DNA of 64,000 bases from PWQG01 sp050486205 (GTDB taxonomy: Bacteria > Pseudomonadota > Gammaproteobacteria > Pseudomonadales > Pseudohongiellaceae), in assembly GCA_050486205.1 (NCBI GenBank), contig JBJHCW010000007.1:124001-188000 (forward strand), in the 5' to 3' direction. The position numbers and the translations under genes are program-made. The number at the start of each line of letters is the position of its first letter. Within the stretch, counting starts at the first letter, position 1. Positions 52,717 through 61,735 of this stretch are shown piece after piece. The notes under the pieces are model-generated. The model made no database searches. It worked only from the letters and a program-made list of their open reading frames with translations, and was not told the DNA's origin.

Positions 52717-53616
52717 ATGGACCGTTTCCGGGAAATGCAGGTTTTTGTCAGCGTGGCCGAGGAGGGCAGTTTTGTTGCTGCGGCCGAGGCGCTTGAGCTG
52801 TCCACTGCAGCGGTGTCCCGGCAGATAGCCAGATTGGAGCGGCGCCTGGGTGTGCGACTGATGCACCGCACCACGCGGCAGCTATCGCTGAGCGAGGAAG
52901 GCGAGGTTTTTCTTGCTCGGGCGCGCCACCTGCTCACGGATCTGCTGGAGGCCGAGGCCGAAATCACTGCCCGCAGCGGGAAGGCCGCAGGGCAGCTACG
53001 GGTCAATGTGCCGGTGAGTTTTGGCATATTGCACCTGGCGCATCAGTGGGACGGTTTCCAGGCGCAGCACCCGGCACTCACCCTGGACATCACCCTGTCT
53101 GATCGCACGGTGGATCTGGTGGAGGAGGGGTATGATATGGCCATTCGTATCGGACGCCTTGCCGACTCCAGTCTGATCAGTCGTGAACTGGCCAGCACCC
53201 GCATGGTGCTTTGTGCGTCGCCCGGGTATCTGAAGACACATGGCACACCTTTGTGTCCATCGGACCTGAAACAACACAGCATCTGGAGCTACCGGTACTT
53301 TGTTCAGGGCGACGAATGGCGATTTGAAGGACCCGATGGTCCGGTCAGTGTGCGCGTGCAGCCGGCGGTGCGCAGCAACAACGGGGACACCTGCGTGGCG
53401 GGTGCCCTGAATCATCGTTGTGTTGTGCTACAGCCCAGTTTTCTGGTGGGTGAGGCTATCAGGGACAACCGTCTGGTCGAACTGCTGCCAGGGTACAGGG
53501 CACCCGTGCTGGGCATCCATGCCATCTATCCCTCACGCAAATATGTGGCGCCCAAGGTGCGCCTGCTGATCGATTACCTGGCGGACGTGTTTCGCGAACC
53601 GGACTGGGCGGTGTAA
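52717..53616 (+). CDS. LysR-family transcriptional regulator
   Basis: A protein of 299 residues. The HTH is FVSVAEEGSFVAAAEALELSTAAVSRQIARLERRLGVRLMHRTTR; the substrate-binding domain follows (VNVPVSFGILHLA, VEEGYDMAIRIG). This subgroup (CrgA-like) often controls a neighbouring oxidoreductase or quinone gene. The 103-base gap to the divergent doxX gene should hold both promoters; it is AT-rich (GTGATAAAAGAGATAAATAG). No clear Shine-Dalgarno stands ahead of the ATG. Confidence 0.95.
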   Translation: MDRFREMQVFVSVAEEGSFVAAAEALELSTAAVSRQIARLERRLGVRLMHRTTRQLSLSEEGEVFLARARHLLTDLLEAEAEITARSGKAAGQLRVNVPVSFGILHLAHQWDGFQAQHPALTLDITLSDRTVDLVEEGYDMAIRIGRLADSSLISRELASTRMVLCASPGYLKTHGTPLCPSDLKQHSIWSYRYFVQGDEWRFEGPDGPVSVRVQPAVRSNNGDTCVAGALNHRCVVLQPSFLVGEAIRDNRLVELLPGYRAPVLGIHAIYPSRKYVAPKVRLLIDYLADVFREPDWAV

Positions 53617-53663
53617 TCTACTGTTCCGGCCTGCGTCACCACCCTGCATGAGGAGTCATCACA

Positions 53664-54623
53664 ATGAAAACCACGACTTTCACAACCCTGCTGCTGTCAG
53701 TGACTCTGGCTCCGATTCTGATCCTGCCACTGCCCACGCTGGCCCAGAGTCAGGACAGCGACTGGTTCCCGTCCCGCTTCGGGGCTGATGACCGCATCGG
53801 TGCGGCCAATCTGTTGAGTCCGGAGTTGGTACTGCAGGCTGCTGAACTGATCACCACCGGGCAGGTGTATGCCCTGGGCACTGAAGTGGCCCCGGGCACA
53901 CCCGCTTATGCGGGGCGTAGCTACGAGATCGATATTCTGCCGGGCAATCCATCCGTGCCGGTGGGCGCGGACACAGTCACCGCCAATGACGAGCGTGTGC
54001 GCACCAGTTTTGGCATCGGCTCGCAGATTGATGGACTGGGCCATCTGGGTATCGGCCATCGTTATTACAATGGGTTGACCACCGATGACATTGTAGGTGA
54101 TCAGGGCCTGGATGAGCTCGGTACCCATGTGATTCCGCCCATCGTCACCCGTGGCGTGCTGTTGAACATGAGCGCGCACTTCGGTGTGGACATTGTGCCG
54201 GAAGGCACGGCCTTCAATCGGGCGGAAATCGAGGCGGTTGCGCAGGCCCAGGGTGTGCAGATTCGCGAGGGTGATGTGGTGCTTTTCCACACTGGCTGGA
54301 TGCAGTTGCTGGGTGTGGATGAGCAACGGTTCATTTCTGTGCAACCGGGGCCGGGTGCTGAAGGCGCACAATTTCTGGCGGACCTGGGTGTGGTGGCCAT
54401 TGGCGCCGATACCCCGGCACTGGAAGTGATTCCATTTGAAGATGCCAACCGACCCTTTGTTGTTCACCAGATCCTGTTGGCCCGTGAGGGAGTATACATC
54501 CTGGAGAGTCTGGACACTGCTGCGCTGGCCGTGGATGGTGTGCACGAGTTCATGTTTGTGCTCGGTCAGCCCAGGTTCCGTGGTCCGGCCCAGGTAGTGA
54601 TCAATCCGGTGGCGATCCGTTAG
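53664..54623 (+). CDS. Exported cyclase-family hydrolase (kynurenine-formamidase-like)
   Basis: A protein of 319 residues. GAGGAG lies upstream; a signal peptide ends at TLAQSQ. The cyclase family (PF04199) normally has HxGTHxDxPxH; here the site reads GSQIDGLGHLGIG, keeping Asp and the last His but replacing the first GTH. VLFHTGWMQ and IGADTPALEVIPFE resemble the second half of the fold. It may hydrolyse a formamide, lactone or similar bond in the periplasm. It follows the LysR gene by 47 bases. Confidence 0.87.
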   Translation: MKTTTFTTLLLSVTLAPILILPLPTLAQSQDSDWFPSRFGADDRIGAANLLSPELVLQAAELITTGQVYALGTEVAPGTPAYAGRSYEIDILPGNPSVPVGADTVTANDERVRTSFGIGSQIDGLGHLGIGHRYYNGLTTDDIVGDQGLDELGTHVIPPIVTRGVLLNMSAHFGVDIVPEGTAFNRAEIEAVAQAQGVQIREGDVVLFHTGWMQLLGVDEQRFISVQPGPGAEGAQFLADLGVVAIGADTPALEVIPFEDANRPFVVHQILLAREGVYILESLDTAALAVDGVHEFMFVLGQPRFRGPAQVVINPVAIR

Positions 54624-54660
54624 CGGGGTTGCAGCGGTTCGTGTGCCAGGCCGATGAGCG

Positions 54661-55893
54661 TCAGGACTCAGGTGTCCGGGTGGCGTGGCGTGGAGAGAGT
54701 CCTTCGGGCGTGAATCTGTGTATGACGCCCGGGACGAAGTCCGCTGTCATGGGCCGTGCCAGGTAGAACCCCTGTGCCAGATCAAATCCCAGATCACGTG
54801 CCGCAGCCAGTTGGCGTTCGTTTTCGATTCCTTCTGCCACCGTACCAAGATCAAACTTTCTGGCCAGAGTGACAATGCAGCTGGCGAGCTTGTTGCTGTG
54901 GGGATTGGTGTCGAGATCCCCTATCACACTGCGATCGGCCTTTATGTAGTCCACTTTGAAGCGGTTCATGTACGACAGCGATGAGTAACCGGTTCCAAAA
55001 TCGTCGATATGCAGGGTGATGCCTGCCTGGCGCAGGCGGCGCAGCTGAAACTCCGCGCCTTCGTTGGCAGCCACACTTTCGGTCAACTCGATATGAAGGC
55101 ACGCGGGCTTGAGTTTGTAGCGGGCCAGTGCACTGGTCACTGTGTGGACCAACTTCGGATGCTCGAGATCGCGGCTACTGAGGTTGACAGCAACATGCAC
55201 AGGGGGCCTGTTGTAATCTGCGGCCAGCGTATTCCAGGCGGATATCCTGCAACAGGCCTGGTCAATGACAAAGCTGCTGATCTCATGAATCAGATTCGAC
55301 GTCTCCGCCACGTCAATGAATGCGCTCGGAGGCAGCTCGCCATGTTTCGGATGTTGCCACCTTATCAATGCTTCGAATCCGACACAGATATTCTTTTTCA
55401 GGTCAACAATCGGTTGGAATCGCAGAAAAAATTCCCCGTTCGCCAGGCCTCGCCTGATGTCGAACTCCAGCTTCAGGTTGCGCACCTCCTCAGTGAACGG
55501 GCGCAGTGACGGACCGCCCAGCCAGGCCATCATCAGACCGATGCCGACAAAAAAGCCAGTGCGCGTCAACCATCTGGCAGAATCCTGCGCCACACCGCTG
55601 GCAACATACTCCGGGGTCAGCGGCCCGGACATGATGCCAGCCAGCAAGGCCACAAAAAGTGCCGCATAGGAACCAAAGCGTGCGGCAGCGAACAGAATGG
55701 GTATGTAATACCAGTGCGGTACCATGTGGTTGACGCCGCCAGCAAGATAAACAAGCAGCCAGGCGCCAAGAAGCCCCGAAGTAATAAGCAGTATCGCGTT
55801 AGTGCGGCTGGACGCAATGGAAGCCTGTAGCGTTCGCCTGGCCAGGGTGTCGGCAAGACTGATGGTATCGCTTGTTCTGGAATGGGTGGCCAT
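54661..55893 (-). CDS. Membrane EAL-domain c-di-GMP phosphodiesterase
   Basis: A protein of 410 residues. The ATG at 55893 has GGAGAG upstream. Four or five membrane segments occupy residues 35-145 (NAILLITSGLLGAWLLVYLAGG, WYYIPILFAAARFGSYAALFVALLAG). The EAL domain (160-400) has all key groups: FEALIRWQHP, VNLSSRDL, ELTES, IDDFGTGYSSLSY, IKADRS, TVAEGIEN, AQGFYLARPM. It should degrade cyclic di-GMP. No GGDEF partner is fused. Confidence 0.94.
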   Translation of the reverse strand: MATHSRTSDTISLADTLARRTLQASIASSRTNAILLITSGLLGAWLLVYLAGGVNHMVPHWYYIPILFAAARFGSYAALFVALLAGIMSGPLTPEYVASGVAQDSARWLTRTGFFVGIGLMMAWLGGPSLRPFTEEVRNLKLEFDIRRGLANGEFFLRFQPIVDLKKNICVGFEALIRWQHPKHGELPPSAFIDVAETSNLIHEISSFVIDQACCRISAWNTLAADYNRPPVHVAVNLSSRDLEHPKLVHTVTSALARYKLKPACLHIELTESVAANEGAEFQLRRLRQAGITLHIDDFGTGYSSLSYMNRFKVDYIKADRSVIGDLDTNPHSNKLASCIVTLARKFDLGTVAEGIENERQLAAARDLGFDLAQGFYLARPMTADFVPGVIHRFTPEGLSPRHATRTPES

Positions 55894-56169
55894 GCTGCTC
55901 TCCACCAACGAACACTAGGGATTGCTCACATGACAGGTTCAGTGAGTAGTGGAGACGTTAGCAGTTTTTGCATGGGTGCGAGTCATGTATGAGCAAGGAA
56001 TGTGACGCTCATCACAGTTTGTCAGCGGGCAAATTGATGACTGGTTTGGCAGAACCACCCCACACGCACTTATCGTTGTGCTACCGGTGCGCAATAAATG
56101 CGATTGTACTGAACTTCAGGCATCGGTCCAATCCGGCTATACTTCGGGTTTGTGTGCCAGGAGTCAGCC

Positions 56170-56964
56170 ATGCCGAATCGTCTTGCTCTCATCACCGGTG
56201 CCACCAGTGGCATTGGCGCGGCCTATGCTGACGCGTTTGCACAACAGGGTTACCATCTGATACTCACCGGGCGTCGTGAGGCAGAACTTCGCCAACTGGC
56301 GGACCGGTTGACCCAACAGTATTCAGTCCGCGTGGATCTGCAGCTCGGGGACCTGTCCGACCAGGACGATTTGCAGAAGTTGGTGGATACCGTCACGCAG
56401 TTGCCCACTTTGGATGCTCTGGTCAATAATGCCGGTTATGCCGTGGATGGCCGCCTGGGTGAGGTGGACTGGCCGCAGCATCAGGCGCTGCTGGATGTGC
56501 ACGTGACCGCAACCACCCGGCTGACACATGCAGCACTGCCAAATCTGCTCAGGGCAAAGGGCCTGTTGATCAACGTGTCCTCTGTGGCCAGCTGGATCCC
56601 TACCGCACAAAGTGCACTTTACGGCCCGACCAAAGCCTATATCAGAAACTTCACTGAAGGTGTCGGCCTGGCTTACCGCAGTGAAGGTCTCAAAGCGCTG
56701 GCGCTATGCCCGGGTTTCACGGTCACCGATTTTCATTCACGTATGGGTCTGGACCCTGACAAATTCTACAGGAAGAGGGGTTTTACCAAGGCATGGACTG
56801 CCGAGCAGGTGGTCAGCCGGTCCTTCAGGGATATCGAGAAAGGCCGGCTGATTTCAGTGCAGGGCTGGAACTACCGGCTCATGGTGGTGTTACTGCGACA
56901 CCTGCCCATGAGCTGGCTGTTTGCGGCATTGGGGCGGTCGAGGTCTGCGCGGTTTACCAAGTAG
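56170..56964 (+). CDS. Short-chain dehydrogenase/reductase (SDR, DltE/YqjQ-like)
   Basis: A protein of 264 residues. The ATG at 56170 has AGGAGT upstream. Nucleotide site TGATSGIGAAYADAF; NNAGYAVDG; catalytic Ser in VSSVASW and Tyr/Lys in YGPTKAY; CPGFTVTDFHSRMG. The FYRKRGFTKAWTAEQVV segment and hydrophobic C-terminus (LMVVLLRHLPMSWLF) fit membrane-associated SDRs of the classical type. Substrate unknown. It stands alone. Confidence 0.93.
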   Translation: MPNRLALITGATSGIGAAYADAFAQQGYHLILTGRREAELRQLADRLTQQYSVRVDLQLGDLSDQDDLQKLVDTVTQLPTLDALVNNAGYAVDGRLGEVDWPQHQALLDVHVTATTRLTHAALPNLLRAKGLLINVSSVASWIPTAQSALYGPTKAYIRNFTEGVGLAYRSEGLKALALCPGFTVTDFHSRMGLDPDKFYRKRGFTKAWTAEQVVSRSFRDIEKGRLISVQGWNYRLMVVLLRHLPMSWLFAALGRSRSARFTK

Positions 56965-57022
56965 AGTGGAACAGCAGGCCTTGAGAGCCGACAGACCTGC
57001 ACTGAAACGGCAATGAGCCCGC

Positions 57023-57796
57023 TCAGCGCGGGCGCTGAACTTCCCTGGTCTCCCTGCGTTGCGGCCGGATACCACCTTCAGTGGGCGGCGCAGCCTCACG
57101 CAGACGTTCTGCTTCGGCGCCAACATTCGGGCGCACTGTACCACCCGTACCCGGCTCTTCGGGGTTGAACAGGTCCCATTCGTGCTCGACTCCATCCGCC
57201 GTGGTGAATCCACCGGGGTTCGGCGTCACCGGCTCATTCGGCACAACACCATCAAGATCCATACATCCGGTGTTACAGGTGGGTGGCAGGGCATCTCCCT
57301 GGTCGCGGCGGGTATTGTAATCACTGATCAGGTTGATCAGCGGCGCCAGCTCGAGATTGGAGTCAAAAAACACGGACGTTGTGCCATTGTAGTCATCATA
57401 ATGGGCCAGGCTCACCTGATACACGTTTGTGTCTGTCGGGATCATGTGACCGGTACGGATGCAGAAGCGTTCACCATTGGGGCCAGGGTTCTGCGGCAGC
57501 TGGTGATAGTCAATTTCACTGGGCATGTAGTTGTTGACCAGATTGGACACCTCGTTCCAGGTGGCGTGGAAACTGAGATTCATCTTGTCGACCTGGATCA
57601 TGCGCGCGTCGGAATTGGCGGGATAACCGCCGGGGCGTATGACACGCAGTGTGTAGCCATGAATCGGGCAGACATGTGTTGCCAGAATGGTGCCGGTCTG
57701 CCCGTCTGGCGCTGCGGCCCGTTGCGCCAGGGCCGGCACGGAGGCCATGCTAATGACCAGGGTCAGTACTCCCAGATTGCCTAATTTAAGCAACAT
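57023..57796 (-). CDS. Exported protein of unknown function
   Basis: A protein of 257 residues. The ATG at 57796 is chosen because AAGGAGG lies eight bases upstream; an in-frame ATG at 57829 has no such site. A signal peptide ends at ALAQR. The mature chain has four or five cysteines (HVCPIHGYTL, ERFCIRTGH, PPTCNTGCMDLDG), which suggest disulfides or metal binding, and a proline- and glutamate-rich tail (PNPGGFTT, NPEEPGTGG) that looks disordered. I recognise no family. Periplasmic or secreted. Confidence 0.82.
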   Translation of the reverse strand: MLLKLGNLGVLTLVISMASVPALAQRAAAPDGQTGTILATHVCPIHGYTLRVIRPGGYPANSDARMIQVDKMNLSFHATWNEVSNLVNNYMPSEIDYHQLPQNPGPNGERFCIRTGHMIPTDTNVYQVSLAHYDDYNGTTSVFFDSNLELAPLINLISDYNTRRDQGDALPPTCNTGCMDLDGVVPNEPVTPNPGGFTTADGVEHEWDLFNPEEPGTGGTVRPNVGAEAERLREAAPPTEGGIRPQRRETREVQRPR

Positions 57797-57918
57797 TTTT
57801 GGCGTCCTCCTTGCTATTGTTTTTTTCATGCTCAACTGATATTACATCGGTGAAGCTGAACGGTAGCTAAACGGGGTCACAATATTGCTGGTTATCGGCA
57901 TACAGGCGGCAGAATTTA

Positions 57919-58395
57919 ATGTGTGGACGTTTTAATATTATCGACAGCCCCGATGTGCGCCTACTTATGGAACATCTGGGTGTGGATATGGGCGGCATAC
58001 GCTTCTCCGGTGACCATGCGCCGGCCAGTGCATTCATCGAAGGGCTGGGCGACAAACGCACCTATCACAAGATCGAACTGGAAGGGCAGGCCATCGCCTT
58101 TGGTGGTCTGTACCAGGAATATGTGAACCGCGACACCGGTGAGTCGGCTATCGGCGCAAGCATCATCACTCTGCCGCCCCCACCCGCGTGGAAGCACATA
58201 CACCCCAGGTCCATGCCGCTGATGCTGCCCACGGACAACACAGCGGTGCTTGATGCGTGGCTGGATCCTGATGTGAGTGATGTGCAGAGGTTTGAGGACC
58301 TGCTCAGTCCGCAGATCCGGGTGGCACAGGTGCTGACGCCAATTGGCAAGGTGAGCCAGTGGAATGAGATTGGCGACAGCTTCCTCCTGGGGTAA
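57919..58395 (+). CDS. SRAP (HMCES/YedK)-like protein with an internal deletion
   Basis: A protein of 158 residues. It starts MCGRFN, with the Cys2 that crosslinks abasic DNA, and has APASAFIEGL with the Glu of the active site, AFGGLYQEYV and KHIHPRSMPLML with the catalytic His. Normal members have about 220 residues. The middle segment with the WGLIP and NARxET motifs, including the DNA-contacting Asn, is missing: the chain runs from RFSGDH straight into APASAF. It may be a deletion derivative unable to bind single-stranded DNA normally, or a compact branch of the family. No SD is obvious. Confidence 0.78.
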   Translation: MCGRFNIIDSPDVRLLMEHLGVDMGGIRFSGDHAPASAFIEGLGDKRTYHKIELEGQAIAFGGLYQEYVNRDTGESAIGASIITLPPPPAWKHIHPRSMPLMLPTDNTAVLDAWLDPDVSDVQRFEDLLSPQIRVAQVLTPIGKVSQWNEIGDSFLLG

Positions 58396-58695
58396 GACCG
58401 GGAAGCGTGCAAAACTGGTCCGCCGGCCGGCAAAGGCCACTGGTTTGCTTTTCTTAGATGGCCGGTCATCCGTCCTGTAGCCGATCTGTGTTACCGGTTC
58501 CTTGCCAGACACCGCCACCGCATTTCCGCCTGGTTTGGTCGCCCCAGGGCCTGTGACGAGCGCTGCGATGTCAGCTCCCGGAAGCACCGGTGAAGCGTAC
58601 ATGGTCTGACACACGGCGGGCACTGATCGGCCGGGCAAGTTAGAGCGTAAAAGCCACACGCTTACCAATAACGGGGTGTTCCCATCGATACGCTG
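58396..58695 (+). other. 300-base gap without a supported gene
   Basis: The gap between the SRAP-like and DedA genes shows no convincing gene on either strand. A minus frame (58668 inward) runs through into the antisense of the SRAP gene and encodes no recognisable protein. It should hold the promoter of the DedA gene. Confidence 0.5.
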
Positions 58696-59184
58696 GTGCT
58701 TGAATGGCTGGAGCGCAATCGCGACTACGGTCTACTGCTGGTTCCCCTGTTTGCCTTTGCCGAGGCTTGTATCGGCATTGGCCTGCTGGTGTCCGGTGCC
58801 GTGCTTGTGCTGGTTTCCACCGTGCTGCTCGGCGCCGAGATGGCCACCTTGATGCAGATCGTGGCGCTGGCCTTTGCCGGGGCAGTGGCGGGTGATCATG
58901 TGGGTTATCTGGTCGGGCGCTGGATGGGCCCGGGGATTCATCAGACGCGGTTTGCTGCCCGCTACCGCGAATCGCTGACGCGCGCAGAGCAAATGATTCG
59001 TCGTCGCGGAGCGTGGGCGATTTTTATTGGCCGTTTCATCCCCAGCATTCGAAGCATTCTGCCACCCCTGTTGGGCATCAGCGGCTTCCCTCTGGCACGG
59101 TTCAGCCTGATGGATGTGATGGCCTGTATGTTGTGGTCGCTGGCCCTGGCGCTCATTCTGACCGGTACAACGGCGGCATTCTAG
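58696..59184 (+). CDS. DedA-family membrane protein
   Basis: A protein of 162 residues from a GTG at 58696; the start is uncertain, because homologous-looking residues (PIDTL) continue upstream without a start codon. GDHVGYLVGRWMGPG and RRRGAWAIFIGRFIPSIRSILPPLLGISGFP are the DedA (SNARE-associated/VTT) motifs, with the conserved F-x-R-x-x-P-x-x-R region. Four or five membrane segments. DedA proteins move undecaprenyl phosphate or phospholipids across the inner membrane. Confidence 0.9.
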   Translation: MLEWLERNRDYGLLLVPLFAFAEACIGIGLLVSGAVLVLVSTVLLGAEMATLMQIVALAFAGAVAGDHVGYLVGRWMGPGIHQTRFAARYRESLTRAEQMIRRRGAWAIFIGRFIPSIRSILPPLLGISGFPLARFSLMDVMACMLWSLALALILTGTTAAF

Positions 59185-59969
59185 GTGCGTGTGTCAGGGC
59201 CCGGTGAGGATCATATTCTGTCCGGTCTGGTTGAGCCGTGTAGCCCAGGTGCGGCGCACGGCTGCCTGGCTGTTTGGTCGGTTCAGCACCAACGGACTCA
59301 CGCTGTTGGAATCAGGTTGGCATGACAGAAGCAAATTGACACCGGCAATGATGATCAGGTAGTGCCAACCCGCAACAGTATCGAACTGGCCGGGAAGCTG
59401 TCCGGAGCGGAGCTGGCAGTGATCGGGTTTGTTTTTGCCCGCTGAATCAACCGAGACAGAGCCGGCGAGGCGCAACACTCATGGTCTGTGCCCGGCACCG
59501 GACCGCCGACACCTTGGCGGAAAAACGCAACAAAACGGGAGGGTCAGTACGGATGATCTGCATTACTCTGTGACACCAAAGGGGCTGGTCTCATCTTTCC
59601 CAGGACTATTCAAACGACGATGCCAGGCTTCATGTGAGAGCCAGGTATCCCAAGTATTCAGCTATATTGAAGTCTTTCAAAATCGAAGCCATCGGTGCAG
59701 CCATGTCGGTGGGGTCAATGCCGAGGCCTTTGAACGGGCCCCATTGTGAGGGGGAACTCTGCGTAGACTGGGGGAAGTCCAATCTCTCAGAGTCTGGCGC
59801 GAGTTGGTCCATCTGCTCAACAAGTGGTCCAACTGGCTAACCGAAGACTGCCTGATCGTCCGGAAAGCCTTGTATTTTGGTTAGTACAGGGTTGGCACAC
59901 AAACTGCTTCAGACCTGGTGACGGTATGAGTCGCCCGGCACGGGATGTTGTGAAAGGAGACAGGCAGTA
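59185..59969. other. 785-base stretch without a recognisable gene
   Basis: Short frames occur on both strands (for example a 94-codon minus frame at 59194-59478 and a 60-codon minus frame at 59630-59812), but none has a good ribosome site or a sequence I recognise. The stretch is less GC-rich than its surroundings toward 59.6-59.9 kb. It ends with the promoter of the CadC-like gene. It may be eroded or recently acquired DNA. Confidence 0.5.
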
Positions 59970-60488
59970 ATGGTGCCCTTCGAGAGTTCTGCAAGCAATG
60001 AAGAGCAGACGTACGCAATGGCGGACTGGCGGGTCTGGCCGGAGCGATCCCTGTTGCGTCGTGATTCACATGAGCAACATGTTGAGCCCAAGGTGATGGC
60101 GGTTCTGTGTTGCCTGCTTCGTGAGGAAGGGCGCGTGGTAGGTCGGGATGAACTGCTGGAGGCTGTCTGGTCCGACGTGGTGGTCAATGAGGAAGTCTTG
60201 ACCCGGGCGGTCAGTGAGCTGCGGACGCTGTTGGGAGATACGGGCCGCCCGCGTCGCTACATCGGCACCGTGCCGCGCAAAGGTTACCGCATGCTTGTAC
60301 CGGTCCAGCAACTGCCAGCGACTGCGTACCCTGAACGGATACCATTGTCCCCTCCGGCCCCGCCCCCCAGCCGACAAAGGCCAGCGCTGCGAACTCCCCT
60401 TGGCAGACTCGGATTCTGGCTGCACAGCGCCATCGCTGCGTTCGGTTATATGGTGGTGCTGCTCCTGCTGTTGTCCAGCTGTCTGTAA
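59970..60488 (+). CDS. Short CadC-like regulator: winged helix plus one membrane segment
   Basis: A protein of 172 residues with AAGGAG about 11 bases ahead. The OmpR/PhoB-type winged helix (residues 18-115: EPKVMAVLCCLLREEGRVVGRDELLEAVWS, VVVNEEVLTRAVSELRTLLGD, YIGTVPRKGYRML) is followed by a proline-rich linker and one C-terminal membrane segment (IAAFGYMVVLLLLLSSCL). The periplasmic sensor domain of the longer relative at 42645 is missing, so signal input must differ. The DNA-binding helix region is nearly identical between the two, suggesting shared operators. Confidence 0.85.
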   Translation: MVPFESSASNEEQTYAMADWRVWPERSLLRRDSHEQHVEPKVMAVLCCLLREEGRVVGRDELLEAVWSDVVVNEEVLTRAVSELRTLLGDTGRPRRYIGTVPRKGYRMLVPVQQLPATAYPERIPLSPPAPPPSRQRPALRTPLGRLGFWLHSAIAAFGYMVVLLLLLSSCL

Positions 60489-60527
60489 TTCGTGCAGGCT
60501 GTGATCGGGTCTATCGCAGCTTGAGTA

Positions 60528-61490
60528 TCACGTCACAGGCTCTCGGCTGACATTGCTGACGTCGTCGCCGAATCCGCGCAGCCACCATTCCAGCTGACCG
60601 GAATCAACCACAGTGGCCGTGATACGATATCCGCCCGTGATGACTTCCACCTGCTGGTCCTCCGACAGGCGGGATTCCAGAAGATGCAGTCCCGCCTCAT
60701 GGCTGATATCAAATGTCAGGCAGACGCGGTGACCGTCGCCATAACCGAAACGCCCATCATTGTCGTACTGACGCAGGCGGAAGTCCGCCGGACGCTTGAA
60801 TCCCATTGTTGTTGCGCGTGCTGACAGAAACCGATGAAGCGCCAGGCTGCGCTCATCCTCGTAACCCTGGAAGCGGCACACCAGGTACAGGATCTCACCC
60901 TGCTGCGCCAGACCCAGCGGCATGACCGTGGCCTCGATTTCCTTGCCGGCGCGGTTTCGATAACGGATGTCCAACAACAGATTGGAATACAGGGCATTGC
61001 TCACCGCTTCGAACACTTTGCTGTTGATTGATGGCGGCAGCAGCGGTTGGCCTGCGCTGACCACGCGTACTTTCTGAAGCCACTCACATTCCCGATGACC
61101 GCGATCAGGCAGCGACAGATTGGCCCGCGCCTGGGCAAAGAAGCTGTCCATGGAGCGCAGCAAAGGGGTGGGCAGCAGATTGCGCAGGTGTTGCTCGGCC
61201 AGTGACAGCAGCAGTGATTGTTGTTCATTGAGCCCCGGCAGGGAAATGCCACGTGCCCGCTCTTTCCAGCTGTAGCCGTAGGGCTTGCTTCGGTTGTCAC
61301 AGATTACATCAAAGTGTTCGGTGATCATTTTTAATTGCCGCTGGATGGTACGCAGATCCCGTGTTATGCCGGCGTCCTGCAATTGCCCGTGCAGGGTGCT
61401 TGCATCCACTTTGCGCGGCAGGCCGGGAATACGACTGAGCAGCTCGATGGTGAGGTGGACAGTTTCCAGTGTGTCCGGGCGCCTGGGCAT
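60528..61490 (-). CDS. WYL-domain transcriptional regulator
   Basis: A protein of 320 residues; AAGGAG precedes the ATG. The N-terminal winged helix (residues 10-75: ETVHLTIELLSRIPGLPRKVDASTL, RDLRTIQRQLKMI) is followed by a WYL domain (IRYRNRAGKEIEATVMPLGLAQQGEILYLVCRFQGY, LHRFLSARAT) and a C-terminal WCX extension with the end WWLRGFGDDV. The layout matches the BrxR/CapW type, many of which repress phage-defence operons and respond to ligands or DNA damage. A perfect 20-bp palindrome stands 30 bases upstream and could be its operator. The helicase gene at the window edge is the nearest defence-like candidate. Confidence 0.9.
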   Translation of the reverse strand: MPRRPDTLETVHLTIELLSRIPGLPRKVDASTLHGQLQDAGITRDLRTIQRQLKMITEHFDVICDNRSKPYGYSWKERARGISLPGLNEQQSLLLSLAEQHLRNLLPTPLLRSMDSFFAQARANLSLPDRGHRECEWLQKVRVVSAGQPLLPPSINSKVFEAVSNALYSNLLLDIRYRNRAGKEIEATVMPLGLAQQGEILYLVCRFQGYEDERSLALHRFLSARATTMGFKRPADFRLRQYDNDGRFGYGDGHRVCLTFDISHEAGLHLLESRLSEDQQVEVITGGYRITATVVDSGQLEWWLRGFGDDVSNVSREPVT

Positions 61491-61519
61491 GACAGCGTGC
61501 TCCTTGTGTTTGTTGTTTG

Positions 61520-61570
61520 GTGTCCTGTCTGGTTAGTTCTGAAAGTATGCGAACTAACCAGACAGGACAC
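61520..61570. repeat. 20-bp perfect inverted repeat upstream of the WYL regulator
   Basis: GTGTCCTGTCTGGTTAGTTC (61520-61539) and its exact reverse complement (61551-61570) enclose 11 bases (TGAAAGTATGC). The right half with the loop (61539-61573) matches the repeat at 7881-7915 in 32 of 35 bases, in reverse orientation. No T-run follows, so it is not a terminator. Confidence 0.85.
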
Positions 61571-61735
61571 TAGCATGCAGCCATGATCATGCGACAGAGT
61601 GTATCGCATGACAAGTGTCTGGCTGCGACACAGTTCATCGTAGGTGTGACCTATCCTGATATATCAATCACAACCACGCTTTCATAACCAAGGCGGCGTC
61701 AACAACGGTGGACGCCCATCAACGAGGAAACAACA

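Noticed and set aside
57961..58668. 235-codon minus-strand frame
   Set aside because: Most of it is antisense to the SRAP-like gene and its product resembles nothing; codon pattern fits a shadow of the plus-strand gene.
59194..59478. 94-codon minus-strand frame
   Set aside because: Weak start, no ribosome site and no recognisable family; only a hydrophobic patch in the middle.
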